Shown piece by piece: positions 25,321 through 35,731 of a DNA stretch of 64,000 nucleotides. The notes under the pieces are model-generated. The model was not told where the DNA came from and did no database searches. It was given only the letters and a program-made list of their open reading frames with translations. The stretch is from Mariniflexile litorale. Lineage in GTDB: Bacteria; Bacteroidota; Bacteroidia; Flavobacteriales; Flavobacteriaceae. Position numbers and translations under genes: made by a program. The stretch lies in contig NZ_CP155618.1 in assembly GCF_031128465.2 (NCBI RefSeq), forward strand, positions 4,454,501-4,518,500. The letters run 5' to 3'. Position 1 is the first letter of the stretch. Every line of letters starts with the position of its first letter.

Positions 25321-26563
25321 ATATATGCTACTAACTACATTTTTTGTAGTATGTGCAACACAATTAACAGCACAATCCAATGCATTATCTAGCTCACCTT
25401 ATTCGCTATATGGTTTAGGTTTGAGCAACGAAACCTCTACAGGAAAAGTAAATGGATTAAACGGATTAGGTATTGCCATGCCTTCTACTACGTTTATAAA
25501 TAATTCAAACCCAGCATCGTTTGGCAATATATTATTAAACTCTTTTCTCTTCGACTTTGGTATAAAGGCACAAACCAATCTACTAGCCGAAGGGAGCAGT
25601 AACAACTCCAATATAATAGCAAATTTTTCAAATATTTCATTGGCATTTCCTGTAACAAAACAATCTGGATTTGGTGTTACTCTAATACCTTTTACTAGTG
25701 TTGGATATAACATATCTGGCATAGAAACAAATATAGAAGGTACAAACAACAATATTTTTATTACAGATATAGAAGGTACCGGTGGAATAAATGATTTAAA
25801 ACTTAACTACGGATATGCATTCACTAATAAATTCCGATTTGGTATTACTGGTTCTGTGCTATTTGGTAAAATAACCGAAACCGAAACCGATTATTTACCT
25901 AATAATACATTTATTATAGAAGATATAAATTACTACTCAGGCTTACGTCTAGGTTTTGGTTTTCAGTACGACCATATTTTTAAGAATGTTTCAATTGGAG
26001 GAACAGCCCATCTGCCTACAAGTTTAAAAGGAAGTAAATCAAGTACTATAGCCTTATATACCATAGATTCTTCAATCGATTTAACCGAAAATTCCGAAAG
26101 CAGTATTGATGATTTTAATTTACCTTTAGAACTTGGTTTTGGTATACAAACAAACTTAAAAAAATATTTTTCGATAAATTTAGATTATAAAAAAAGTTAT
26201 TGGAGCAATACAAACCAAACAGACCAACTTGGTACTTATGTAAATCAAAATTTATTTGGTATTGGTTTGCAATATGCGGCTGAAAAAAAAGTATCTAAAT
26301 TCTTTAATAATCTAGAATACCGAGTTGGCTATAATTTTAATGATGGAAATTTAGAAGTAAACAATCATCGTGTAAAAAATAACACCTTGAATTTAGGTGT
26401 TGGATTGCCATTAAACGGTTACTCAAATTCTATGATTAATATTGGGTATTCGTATGGTAGCAAAGGACAAATTACTAATGGTTTAATAAAAGAAAACTAC
26501 CACTTGCTTTCCATTAACTTCAGCTTAGAAGGCATTTGGTTTCAAAAGCGTAAAATTGATTAG
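25310..26563 (+). CDS. Outer-membrane beta-barrel protein (FadL/PorV-like pattern)
   Basis: This 417-residue exported protein has a signal peptide ending at LTAQS (about residue 22) and a beta-barrel with many Gly/aromatic alternations (GFGVTLIPFTSVGYNI, YGYAFTNKFRFGITG, RVGYNF). The start SSPYSLYGLGLSN recalls flavobacterial proteins loosely related to FadL or PorV, but no channel family could be named securely. It is translationally coupled with the DUF4270 lipoprotein and ends at a bidirectional terminator shared with guaB. Confidence 0.75.
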   Translation: MINKYMLLTTFFVVCATQLTAQSNALSSSPYSLYGLGLSNETSTGKVNGLNGLGIAMPSTTFINNSNPASFGNILLNSFLFDFGIKAQTNLLAEGSSNNSNIIANFSNISLAFPVTKQSGFGVTLIPFTSVGYNISGIETNIEGTNNNIFITDIEGTGGINDLKLNYGYAFTNKFRFGITGSVLFGKITETETDYLPNNTFIIEDINYYSGLRLGFGFQYDHIFKNVSIGGTAHLPTSLKGSKSSTIALYTIDSSIDLTENSESSIDDFNLPLELGFGIQTNLKKYFSINLDYKKSYWSNTNQTDQLGTYVNQNLFGIGLQYAAEKKVSKFFNNLEYRVGYNFNDGNLEVNNHRVKNNTLNLGVGLPLNGYSNSMINIGYSYGSKGQITNGLIKENYHLLSINFSLEGIWFQKRKID

Positions 26564-26615
26564 CTTTAATAATTAACGTAACGATAAAAATGAAGAAGTA
26601 AACTTTATTCTTATA

Positions 26616-26655
26616 AAAAAAGACAGTCTATAATAAATTACAGACTGTCTTTTTT
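26616..26655. terminator. Bidirectional terminator between porin-like gene and guaB
   Basis: AAAAAAGACAGTCT pairs with its complement over a 12-nt loop, with A/T runs on both sides; it serves both converging genes. Confidence 0.85.
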
Positions 26656-26675
26656 AAATTAAGATCTATTGAAAT

Positions 26676-28148
26676 TTACCTAGAATAATTAGGTGATTCT
26701 TTGGTAATAGTCACATCGTGAGGATGGCTTTCATTAATACCACTTGCCGTAATTTTTACAAATTGCCCTGTTTCTTTTAAAGTAGCAATATCTTTAGCTC
26801 CGCAATAGCCCATACCAGCTCGCAAGCCTCCAATAAACTGATGAATACTTTCGTATAGATCGCCTTTGTAAGGTACACGACCTACAATACCTTCTGGCAC
26901 TAATTTTTTTATATCATCTTCAACATCTTGAAAATAACGGTCTTTACTACCTTCTTTCATCGCCTCAACCGATCCCATACCACGATACGATTTAAATTTT
27001 CTACCTTCGTAAATAATGGTTTCTCCTGGTGATTCTTTAGTTCCTGCTAAAAGCGACCCGAGCATTACCGTATCTGCACCTGCTGCAATAGCTTTAGGAA
27101 TATCACCTGTATAGCGAATACCACCATCAGCAATTACAGGAACACCTGTACCTTTTATAGCTGCAGCAACTTCTAAAACCGCAGAAAACTGAGGAAAACC
27201 TACGCCTGCAACTACACGTGTTGTACAAATAGACCCAGGACCTATACCCACTTTTACAGCATCGGCTCCTGCTTCTACTAAATATTTTGCTGCTGCTCCT
27301 GTAGCAATGTTACCTACAATAACATCTAAATTCGGAAACTTTGCCTTAATGTCTTTCAAGACTCTTACCACACCTTGGGTATGTCCATGTGCCGTATCAA
27401 TTACCACAGCATCAACCCCTGCATTTACTAAGGCTTCAGTTCTATCAATTGCATCTCCTGTAACTCCAATAGCTGCAGCAACACGCAAACGGCCATATTG
27501 GTCTTTGTTCGCCATAGGCTTTTGACTCAATTTGGTAATATCTCTAAAAGTAATTAAGCCAGATAGTTTATAATTATCGTCTACAATAAGTAATTTTTCT
27601 ATTTTATGTTTTTGAAGTATTATTTCAGCTTCACTTAAGGAAGTTCCAACGGCAGCAGTTACTAGGTTCTCGCTAGTCATTACCTCAACGATTGGACGTT
27701 TTTTATCGTGTTCGAAACGCAAATCGCGGTTAGTAACAATTCCCTTTAAAGTTCCTTCTTCATCTACAATAGGAATTCCTCCAATGCCATATTCTGCCAT
27801 CGCTTTCTTTGCATCATTAACAATTGCTGTTAATGGCAAGGTTACTGGATCTATAATCATACCACTCTCGGCACGTTTCACCTTTCTAACCTTTAAAGCC
27901 TGAGCTTCAATAGTCATGTTTTTATGCAATACACCAATGCCTCCTTCTTGCGCCATAGCAATAGCCATTTTGCTTTCAGTAACAGTATCCATAGCTGCCG
28001 ATATAATAGGCACGTTAATGGTTATATTCCGTGTGAATTTTGTTTGAATATTAACTTCTCTTGGAAGTACTTCTGAGTATGCTGGAACGAGTAGAACGTC
28101 GTCGTAGGTTAACCCTTCTCCCAGAATTTTATTTTGATGTGCGGTCAT
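26676..28148 (-). CDS. guaB: IMP dehydrogenase
   Basis: The 490-residue enzyme oxidises IMP to XMP with NAD+, the committed step to GMP. A TIM barrel carries the catalytic Cys loop [13 protein letters not shown], the D-G-G phosphate site [13 protein letters not shown] and the mobile flap, and two CBS domains lie within about residues 95-200. The start is set at [10 protein letters not shown] (28148): a -7 element TATATTTG at 28182-28175 lies just upstream, so the 13-codon extension to 28187 would begin upstream of the predicted transcript start. Confidence 0.97.
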   Translation of the reverse strand: MTAHQNKILGEGLTYDDVLLVPAYSEVLPREVNIQTKFTRNITINVPIISAAMDTVTESKMAIAMAQEGGIGVLHKNMTIEAQALKVRKVKRAESGMIIDPVTLPLTAIVNDAKKAMAEYGIGGIPIVDEEGTLKGIVTNRDLRFEHDKKRPIVEVMTSENLVTAAVGTSLSEAEIILQKHKIEKLLIVDDNYKLSGLITFRDITKLSQKPMANKDQYGRLRVAAAIGVTGDAIDRTEALVNAGVDAVVIDTAHGHTQGVVRVLKDIKAKFPNLDVIVGNIATGAAAKYLVEAGADAVKVGIGPGSICTTRVVAGVGFPQFSAVLEVAAAIKGTGVPVIADGGIRYTGDIPKAIAAGADTVMLGSLLAGTKESPGETIIYEGRKFKSYRGMGSVEAMKEGSKDRYFQDVEDDIKKLVPEGIVGRVPYKGDLYESIHQFIGGLRAGMGYCGAKDIATLKETGQFVKITASGINESHPHDVTITKESPNYSR

Positions 28149-28174
28149 GATGCAATTATGATTATAATTGCGTG

Positions 28175-28182
28175 CAAATATA
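28175..28182 (-). promoter_or_regulatory. -7 element of guaB
   Basis: Minus-strand TATATTTG fits TAnnTTTG, giving a leader of only about 20 nt before the ATG at 28148 and deciding the start codon. Confidence 0.6.
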
Positions 28183-28296
28183 CACATTTTTTTCTGTTTG
28201 AATCCTTTAAAACTAAAGGAATAAAAAATAGTGATTAAATAAAGTTTGGTCTTCTAACTATTTAAAATAGTAAAGAAATAAATACCTACAAAAATT

Positions 28297-29001
28297 TTAT
28301 CGTTTAATATTTTTAAAGTAAATTCTAAGTGTATTTAATGCGTATTCATAACGCATTTCTTTGTTTTCTAAATCGCCCATAAATTGAAGCTCTTTTGGAA
28401 CAAAAATCCCATATAAACACTTTCTCTGCAAAATATTTTCAACCTTTTTCAAACTTCGAGCATCCATTGTATTTATAATTTCATTAACCCAAATATACTG
28501 CTCTTTATAGAGAATATCTTTGTCCCATTCTAAACCAGCTTTTTCATTTAAGATACTTGTTAATTTAAAAAGGTTATTTATTTCAATAAATGAATTTTTA
28601 AAAATAGATTCACTGCAACTATTTGCATAGTTCATAATCTTTTTATTTGCAAAAACGTTACTAGGAAAAGCTTCCATTAAACTTAATTTTCTAGAAATAA
28701 AATACACCATTTTAAACCAAACAACTTGGTGTCCCTTTTTTTCAACTTCTGTTTGAACCCATTTGTAAAAGTCTTTACGCTCTGAAAAACTATTGTATTC
28801 TTGGGAAAGATTGTTTTCTAAATTAAATGAATTGGCGAGTTTCCAAACATCTGTATTATTGGTTCTATCTGATTTTAACCAATCTGAAGCCAGTAAATTT
28901 TCTTTGTGTGTGGTTTTATGATAGATTTTTAAACTTTTCCACTCCTTTGCATAAACAGAAAGGTTTAAAATAAACAAGAATAAAAAACAATACACTCTCA
29001 T
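28297..29001 (-). CDS. Secreted protein of unknown function
   Basis: The 234-residue protein has a signal peptide ending near SVYAKE (residue 19). The mature part is alpha-helical by pattern and rich in K, E and aromatic residues (WKSLKIYHKTTHKENLL, FYKWVQTEVEKKGHQVVWFK, then a C-terminal YEYALNTLRIYFK). No domain was recognised and no catalytic motif is visible. It stands alone between guaB and a TonB-type barrel gene, 67 bp downstream of the latter's end region on the same strand. The periplasm is the likely location. Confidence 0.7.
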   Translation of the reverse strand: MRVYCFLFLFILNLSVYAKEWKSLKIYHKTTHKENLLASDWLKSDRTNNTDVWKLANSFNLENNLSQEYNSFSERKDFYKWVQTEVEKKGHQVVWFKMVYFISRKLSLMEAFPSNVFANKKIMNYANSCSESIFKNSFIEINNLFKLTSILNEKAGLEWDKDILYKEQYIWVNEIINTMDARSLKKVENILQRKCLYGIFVPKELQFMGDLENKEMRYEYALNTLRIYFKNIKR

Positions 29002-29068
29002 AATTCTTTAAAATTACAAGAAAATAACATTCAAATTGACTCTTTAATAGTTTTATTTTTTTAACTTC

Positions 29069-31810
29069 TTAACGCCTTCCTGAACCTCGTCTAGAATTTC
29101 CTCCGCTTAGATTCATTTTCTGACCAGCAAAACGTCCAAATTTGTAAACAAAGGTTAGCATAAAGTACTGTTCTAATATTTTATTTTCTACATCTTGAAT
29201 AGAGGTTTCTGAAATAGACCTACTATATCCGTTATTTTTTCCTAAAATATCATAACCCACGGCTGTTAATGTGGCTTTATTATCCCAAAGCTGTACCCCT
29301 AACCCTGCATTCCAAAAAACAGCTGCTCCATCAAAATCATCACCTACCCTACTGTTATATCGATACGATACTTTGTTAGTAAAAAAAGCATCTTTAAGAA
29401 AAAACACAGACGATTCTAACCTTAAATTCTGCACAAAATATTCGTTATCATTATACGTATTAGTGTCGTATTTAGTATTTGTTAAGGCATAACTATAAGA
29501 TGTACTTATATCTATTTTCTTGTCGTACGAATAACTAAATGACAACGAAGGTTTGAGCGTATACGTTTTTGTGGTGAATTTTAGAGTATTTTGAATAGAC
29601 CTAATATTATCATAGTCGCCTTTTAACCTTAAATTGATATTGAAATTAGTTTTTTTACTAAAATATGATTTTGAAATAGCTGTATTTCCTGAAATACTAT
29701 AATCGCCATTTATATTTTCATAGGTTGTATAACGAATTAAATCTGAATCTGTTATTGTAGAATTAATAATTTTGTCTTGTACAAATTCCGCTTTCGCATT
29801 TGCTGTAACATTAATGTTATTATACGCAATATTGTTTTGGTATCTTAAACCAACCTCATGACTAACAGCTGGCTTTAAAAATGGGTTCCCTGTTCTTATA
29901 CTGGTTATATTACTAACATCGGCAATAGGCTGTAATTGGCTAATTGATGGTAGATTAACGTTTTGATCATAGTCTAACCTAACATTTTTATAACCTTTTT
30001 CATCACGATAACGAACACTACCTGAATAGGTTACATAGTCAAACTCATTTTTAAAATTACGAGCTTCTATAATGTTATCTTCATAGTTTCTAAAGGCACT
30101 TGTATAAGAACCTTCTAACTCAAAACGAAATTCTTTATAATCATAACGTACCCCTAAAGAAGGTCTAATGGTTGTATTTACATATCTACTATTAACACTT
30201 ATTTGATCGTTAAAATCATCATACTTTTCAGTATTTTCATTATAATCATAAATAGATTTTTCATCTTTTTGACTATTTACAGTAGCAGTATATCTAGGAG
30301 TTAATCTAAAATTAGTAAACAACTCTTTATTCCATCTTGCATTTAAATTTATTTTTGCTCCTGAATTATTGGAGTTCGAGATTTGGTCTTGAACAACAGA
30401 TGTGTTGCTGCTTTCTAAATCATTTTTAGAATAGTTTGAACCTTGGCCATCTTGACTATCAAAATCAGTAGTGATTCCTATATTAAAATAATCTCTTTTA
30501 TCCCCTATTCTCGATGTTACTTCAAACGTATTACCAAAATTATAATTCCTAGTATTCGATTCATTTTTAGAAAAATAGGTGCTTACTAAATCACCATTAG
30601 CATATTCTGATTTTTTGGTTGATGTTGAAAAAGAGTCGGTGTTTGATGTATTGAAATTAGTTTTATTTGAGAGCTGTACATTGTTTCTTGATGTTTTGTT
30701 TTTTGGTTCAATAAGAAACTTTAAATCGGACCCAACATCGTGTCTATCAGAATCATTAAAACCTCTACTCTCTGAATTAGTAATATAATTTAAATCAGGC
30801 AAGAAATTCTCGGTATAACTTTTTTGGGCTCTATCATTACTTTGGTTACTGTACTTATAATCGGCATTTACCCGTGTTTCGTTCCATTTTCCTTTAGAAA
30901 AGTTTGCACCTAAAAAATCGGATTCAATATATCCATTACTAGAGTCGGCATCGGGTAAAGAATTAAAACCTCGGGACATGTTTATATTGTTAGTTCCCAT
31001 TATTACACCTAATTGTTTACCATCTATAAGTTGAAATAAATTGGCATTGGCTTGATATTTTTCGTCGGTACCATAGCCTAAATTCACATCTCCAAAGTAA
31101 GCTTTATTTTGTCCCTTCTTAATTTTTAGGTTTATCTCTTTCGTACCAGAATCAGATTCTTCACCTGTAAACTTTTGCATATCTGTTTTGAAATCGGTTA
31201 CCTGTACTTTACTAATAGCATTACTAGGAATATTCTTTAAAGCAATAGCCCCATTTTTTTCACCAAAAAATCGCATACCATCTACATTAATGGCTTCTAC
31301 TTCTACACCATTTACAGTGATAATTCCATCTAAGTCAATTTCTACACCAGGAAGTTTTTTTAATAAATCTTCAACCTTATCATTTGGCATTGTTTTAAAA
31401 CTATCGGCATTGTATTCAATGGTATCCCTTTTAATCAAAATTGGTGGCGCTTTAGCAATAATAGAAACTACATTTAACTCTTCGGCCTGATCGTCTAGAG
31501 TAATAGATCCCATGTTTAACTGTTTTCCTGTAGGAACATCAATATCTTGTTTATAAGGTTTGTAACCCATATAAGCAATATTAAAAATGGCTTTGGGTTC
31601 GTTTTCTGTATTAACCTGTAAATAAAATTCGCCATTTTTATTAGTAATTCCGTAAGCTATGGGAATACTATCTTTTATACTTTGAAGGTACACAGTAGCA
31701 CCTTCTAAAACATGTGCACTTTCATCTTTAACAATGCCTTCTAAAGTAAACTTTTGAGCAAATAATGTTGTTGAAATAAATAACGAGAGTAGTATAACTA
31801 ATTTTTTCAA
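29069..31810 (-). CDS. TonB-dependent receptor-like outer-membrane barrel (OMP_b-brl_3 type)
   Basis: The 913-residue outer-membrane protein has a signal peptide ending LFAQ (residue 19), a CarboxypepD_reg-like domain (FTLEGIVKDESAHVLEGATV to about residue 105), and a plug-like region with VEDLLKKLPGVEIDLDG and INVDGMRFFGE. A large barrel follows. The C-terminus is a Gly/Arg/Ser-rich tail (GGNSRRGSGRR). Proteins of this type usually lack the SusD partner and may transport or secrete unknown substrates. No accessory gene accompanies it here. Confidence 0.85.
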   Translation of the reverse strand: MKKLVILLSLFISTTLFAQKFTLEGIVKDESAHVLEGATVYLQSIKDSIPIAYGITNKNGEFYLQVNTENEPKAIFNIAYMGYKPYKQDIDVPTGKQLNMGSITLDDQAEELNVVSIIAKAPPILIKRDTIEYNADSFKTMPNDKVEDLLKKLPGVEIDLDGIITVNGVEVEAINVDGMRFFGEKNGAIALKNIPSNAISKVQVTDFKTDMQKFTGEESDSGTKEINLKIKKGQNKAYFGDVNLGYGTDEKYQANANLFQLIDGKQLGVIMGTNNINMSRGFNSLPDADSSNGYIESDFLGANFSKGKWNETRVNADYKYSNQSNDRAQKSYTENFLPDLNYITNSESRGFNDSDRHDVGSDLKFLIEPKNKTSRNNVQLSNKTNFNTSNTDSFSTSTKKSEYANGDLVSTYFSKNESNTRNYNFGNTFEVTSRIGDKRDYFNIGITTDFDSQDGQGSNYSKNDLESSNTSVVQDQISNSNNSGAKINLNARWNKELFTNFRLTPRYTATVNSQKDEKSIYDYNENTEKYDDFNDQISVNSRYVNTTIRPSLGVRYDYKEFRFELEGSYTSAFRNYEDNIIEARNFKNEFDYVTYSGSVRYRDEKGYKNVRLDYDQNVNLPSISQLQPIADVSNITSIRTGNPFLKPAVSHEVGLRYQNNIAYNNINVTANAKAEFVQDKIINSTITDSDLIRYTTYENINGDYSISGNTAISKSYFSKKTNFNINLRLKGDYDNIRSIQNTLKFTTKTYTLKPSLSFSYSYDKKIDISTSYSYALTNTKYDTNTYNDNEYFVQNLRLESSVFFLKDAFFTNKVSYRYNSRVGDDFDGAAVFWNAGLGVQLWDNKATLTAVGYDILGKNNGYSRSISETSIQDVENKILEQYFMLTFVYKFGRFAGQKMNLSGGNSRRGSGRR

Positions 31811-31900
31811 GGTTTGGTTTTATCTTAGGTTCATGCCTTAGACCTAACTATCTAAAGAAAGTTTAATGTACAAATGTTAAAAAAAACTTAAAGAATTTTA

Positions 31901-34324
31901 TTAGATTTTAATTTGCAAGGTTGTGTACCAATTTCTTGGTGCCGAAGGAATAATACCCGGACCTGGATATCCCGTAGCACGTCTTGTGAAATAGGCGTTA
32001 TTTAGCAAATTATTAATACCGGTTTCTAGCTTGAAACGTTTGTAGGTATAGGCTAATGATAAATCTAACACATCATAACTTGGTATTTTTCCAATTACAC
32101 CACTTAAATCAGAGTCAACGGAATTGGTAGCATCGGTAAATTGTTGAGACAAATAGGTATATTGCACACTTGCTGAAAGGTTTTTATAACCAAACTTCAA
32201 CCCTGTTTTCAAGTTTAAATCTGGCACAAACTCTACTTTGTTCCCTTTCACACCTATTTGATCGGATGCTGTATATTCAGAATTAATAATTGAGGTATTT
32301 ATAAAATAGTTAAAACTAAAATCATTACTCAAATTAATAATCTTTTTTAAGTTAAAATCAAATAATGATTCTACACCATACATAATGGCATCACCCACAT
32401 TTCCGCGTTCACTAATAATACGATTATCGCTCAGTACTTTTTGTACAAAACCAATACGCCCATTATAAAACAAACCGAAGACACCTAAATCGTACGATAC
32501 AATACTTTTGTAATTACCACGAATTCCTAAATCGGTAGTAAAGCCTTTTTCATCAGTAATATTAGGGTTGATAGCAAAAGCTGGGTTGTTTATATTTATA
32601 TCTGAAAAGGTTACTGAACGGTAGTTTTGTGATATATTTCCATAAGTTTCAAAACTAGTTGTTGGTTTGTAACTTAATCCCAAACCTAATAATACAAACG
32701 AACGATCGAAATCTTGATTATCTTCCACCGTTTCTTCAAAAATCACATTACCTGCCGCATCGGTATTAATACGTTTGTAAAAACCTTCACTTTGTGTTCT
32801 GATGTATTCAAAACGGAAACCTGGAGTGACTGAAAATTTATCACTTACATAAAAAATATTTTCACCGAAAACTGCTATATTCAAATTGGGTAAATCAAAT
32901 TGAGATTGGTTAGAGTAATTGGGAAACTCTTCATTATAAAAATTAAAATTAGGTCCTATTCCATCACTTCCGGGCCCTTGTTGCTGATAATTATTGGCTT
33001 TATAAAATTTTCCGCCAATTAAAAATGTTGCATCTTTTTGTGCTACTTTATACTTACTTAACAAACGGGTTTCAAACCCAAAATTCTTAAAATCGCCTTT
33101 TATTAAATCTCGTTCACTTCCGGGATCAATTTGATCGACTCTATTCGTTCTAAAGCCTAAAGCATTTCTTGAGGCATTTAAACCGAAAAAATTAAAAGTA
33201 AAATTGGTTTGGTCTGAAAATTTATGAGCCAACTTTAAATTATATAGCAACCAATCTATTTGAAACCAATTACGCTCTCTATTGCTTTGATACGGATCGT
33301 TATAAAACATCTGATCTGTTAAGCCACCACCCTGTTGTGCTAAATAGCGCAAATAGGTTAATTCGCCCGTTATTTTAGTTTTATCATTAAACTTATAACC
33401 TACATGTGTAAAAAAGTTTTTAGATTCAAATTCTGAATTGGGCCTAAACCCATCACCTTTTTTGTAGTTGAAATAAGTATAATAACTAAACTTATCTTTT
33501 GTACCGCTTAAACTGGTGAAATTGGTGTATAGCCCATTGCTACCTAAAGTATTTCGGGTAATTAACTCTATTGTTTTAAAAGGATTCGGTTCTTTCATTT
33601 TAAAATTTATTAATCCTCCAAACTGTGTTCCATATTGCAATGAAGCAGCTCCACGAATTACCTGAATTTCTTTTAAACCTTCAGACGCTGGCGTATAATA
33701 ACTTTCTGGATACCCCAACACATCGGCGCTAATATCGTACCCATTTTGTCTGGTATTAAAATTGGCTGTTCTATTGGGGTCTAAACCCCGACCACCAATA
33801 TTAAGTTGTAAACCTGCATCATCATTTTGATAAATATTCAAGCCTGCAACCTGACTAAAAAGCTGACGTGCATTATTTGATGCCAAATTTGCCATAGACT
33901 GATCGACTAAAACAACCTCTGTTTTTTTTCCTGCGTAAATAGCCGTGCCTTCTACATCTTTTAATCGCGACAATTCAAACACTTTTGCGCGTCGAGACGT
34001 TATTTCTACTTCCGATAAGGTAACCGACAACTCATTCAATTTTGCATTTACTACCACATTTTCAGTAACTGTAATAGGTATTTCGAATACTTCAAATTCA
34101 TAAGAAAAGAATACTAAAGTAATGTTTTTCTTTTCCGTTTCAAACTCGTAATAACCAGTGGCATTTGTGGTCGCCTTCAATCCAGAAACCTTATCATAAA
34201 CCTGTACTTGATCTACTGGTTGGTTCGTGTTTGTATGAGTTACGATACCAGAAATTTTGTGTTGCGCCTGTGATGCGATACTTAAAAGCAGTATCAAAAC
34301 TATTTTAAAATCCTTTAATCTCAT
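31901..34324 (-). CDS. FecA-type TonB-dependent receptor, probable metal/siderophore uptake
   Basis: This 807-residue receptor has a signal peptide ending SQAQ (residue 21), a CarboxypepD_reg-like domain to about residue 95, a plug with LNIGGRGLDPNRTANFNTRQNG and EIQVIRGAASLQYGTQFGG, and a barrel ending in the aromatic NWYTTLQIKI. Plug features match ferric-citrate/siderophore receptors more than sugar transporters. It is the last gene of a four-gene operon (DUF4856, imelysin-like, HTTM, receptor) and overlaps the HTTM gene by 20 bp. Iron or another metal complex is inferred as substrate from the imelysin-type partner. Confidence 0.88.
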   Translation of the reverse strand: MRLKDFKIVLILLLSIASQAQHKISGIVTHTNTNQPVDQVQVYDKVSGLKATTNATGYYEFETEKKNITLVFFSYEFEVFEIPITVTENVVVNAKLNELSVTLSEVEITSRRAKVFELSRLKDVEGTAIYAGKKTEVVLVDQSMANLASNNARQLFSQVAGLNIYQNDDAGLQLNIGGRGLDPNRTANFNTRQNGYDISADVLGYPESYYTPASEGLKEIQVIRGAASLQYGTQFGGLINFKMKEPNPFKTIELITRNTLGSNGLYTNFTSLSGTKDKFSYYTYFNYKKGDGFRPNSEFESKNFFTHVGYKFNDKTKITGELTYLRYLAQQGGGLTDQMFYNDPYQSNRERNWFQIDWLLYNLKLAHKFSDQTNFTFNFFGLNASRNALGFRTNRVDQIDPGSERDLIKGDFKNFGFETRLLSKYKVAQKDATFLIGGKFYKANNYQQQGPGSDGIGPNFNFYNEEFPNYSNQSQFDLPNLNIAVFGENIFYVSDKFSVTPGFRFEYIRTQSEGFYKRINTDAAGNVIFEETVEDNQDFDRSFVLLGLGLSYKPTTSFETYGNISQNYRSVTFSDININNPAFAINPNITDEKGFTTDLGIRGNYKSIVSYDLGVFGLFYNGRIGFVQKVLSDNRIISERGNVGDAIMYGVESLFDFNLKKIINLSNDFSFNYFINTSIINSEYTASDQIGVKGNKVEFVPDLNLKTGLKFGYKNLSASVQYTYLSQQFTDATNSVDSDLSGVIGKIPSYDVLDLSLAYTYKRFKLETGINNLLNNAYFTRRATGYPGPGIIPSAPRNWYTTLQIKI

Positions 34325-35669
34325 CTGTAAATGGTAAAATCCATGTTTTGTGTTGAAATGATTCTTTTTCTTTATATAAATCGACTTTTGAATCGATATA
34401 TGGCCGACTTAACCGCCCGTTTAATGCGACATAACTTTCTACAAATACCTGAACGTTTTCATGTCCTTGCGACGTAAAATGATCGCCTAAATAATGAGCA
34501 TATTCTAATATAAAATCGGGTTGAAAACTCATTTGTTTTTCTTGAAATGGTGTTAAAAAATCTTTATTATCTACATAAAAAGAACTACCTGTTTTAGCGT
34601 TTGCTATTTTAAATGTGCTCATCCCCATTTTTTCCATAAGCATCACTCGCCATGAAAAGCGGTAGCCTTCTTCTGTCCAAAATAATTCACTTGGATAAAA
34701 CATGTATCGAAAGGGTAATACCAACTGAATGACAAAAAACACGGTAATAATTGACACTACTAAATTTTGTTTTTTGAATACAAATGTGTCTTTTAAATCT
34801 ATTTTGAAATTTCTATTAAAAGGTTTTAAAATATTCTTTAATATGGAAATTATTTTATGATGAAAACTTGCACTAAAGAAAATGAGTGTTGATACAATCA
34901 TGATATAAGGAAACATCCCTATAGGAAACAACACACTTGTAAATACATGAAAGCATACGACGGTTGCAAAAGCAACCCAACGTGTTTTTTTATATAATAA
35001 TAGAAACGGAATACTTAAATCGTACAGCATGCCACTCCAACTCATGGCATAATGAAACCACTCTTGCTGCATGATGCCTTCTCCAATAAAAGGTAAATCA
35101 TATTTAGAAGGTAACCATATTTTTAGAGGCATGGCTTTGAATAACCAATCGGAATTAATTTTTGCTAAACCGGCATAAAAATACACCATTCCTAAAAGGA
35201 GTTTGAGGCTATCAATTGTCCATTTTGGAATAAATTTAAAGCTTTCTTTTTTAATAAGATTATCTACCGAAAAATAGCTGTTGGCAGGTAAAAAAATCAT
35301 TAAAAAACTTAACAGGCTAATACAGTAATAATGATTCAAATACGTAGTTTTATCCATGAGTTCGATGTAGGTAAAACTCAAGAAAAACACTATGATTGCC
35401 AATCTATATTTTAATCCGATGGCAACTAATAAAGCCGAAAAACCACAGATCGCAAAAAGCCCATAGGTATAAACACCTAATGGTTTTATAAACTCAAATC
35501 CATAATAGGTGAAATGAAATTTAGGATTTATATATAACGTTTCAATCCAACCATAAGCCCAAAAACGAATGATACTAAAAAGCATCATAACACCAAACAA
35601 CATGCGGAATACGGCCAAAGGAGCTGCATCGGTTTTTGTTGCTACATATGTTTTTAAATTGAAACCCAT
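34305..35669 (-). CDS. HTTM-domain membrane protein, vitamin-K-dependent gamma-carboxylase-like
   Basis: The 454-residue protein has about eight to ten membrane helices in residues 15-315 and a hydrophilic C-terminal part. The YLNHYY and FLPANSYFSVD blocks and YFYAGLAKINSDW match the HTTM (horizontally transferred transmembrane) family related to human gamma-glutamyl carboxylase. Lys170 corresponds by pattern to the catalytic Lys218 of the human enzyme, while the lysine before it is replaced by Ala. Bacterial members have no settled function. It overlaps the receptor gene by 20 bp, showing tight coupling, and a hairpin at 35680-35709 precedes it. Confidence 0.85.
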   Translation of the reverse strand: MGFNLKTYVATKTDAAPLAVFRMLFGVMMLFSIIRFWAYGWIETLYINPKFHFTYYGFEFIKPLGVYTYGLFAICGFSALLVAIGLKYRLAIIVFFLSFTYIELMDKTTYLNHYYCISLLSFLMIFLPANSYFSVDNLIKKESFKFIPKWTIDSLKLLLGMVYFYAGLAKINSDWLFKAMPLKIWLPSKYDLPFIGEGIMQQEWFHYAMSWSGMLYDLSIPFLLLYKKTRWVAFATVVCFHVFTSVLFPIGMFPYIMIVSTLIFFSASFHHKIISILKNILKPFNRNFKIDLKDTFVFKKQNLVVSIITVFFVIQLVLPFRYMFYPSELFWTEEGYRFSWRVMLMEKMGMSTFKIANAKTGSSFYVDNKDFLTPFQEKQMSFQPDFILEYAHYLGDHFTSQGHENVQVFVESYVALNGRLSRPYIDSKVDLYKEKESFQHKTWILPFTDEIKGF

Positions 35670-35679
35670 ATAAAAACGA

Positions 35680-35709
35680 AAAGATTCTCTAACACATTAG
35701 AGAATCTTT
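35680..35709 (-). terminator. Hairpin between imelysin-like and HTTM genes
   Basis: A perfect 13-bp stem AAAGATTCTCTAA with its complement and a 4-nt loop is followed on the minus strand by a T-rich run, 11 bp before the HTTM start. Inside an operon it suggests attenuation of the two downstream genes or mRNA processing. Confidence 0.65.
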
Positions 35710-35731
35710 AATTGTTTTATTTTTATTATAA

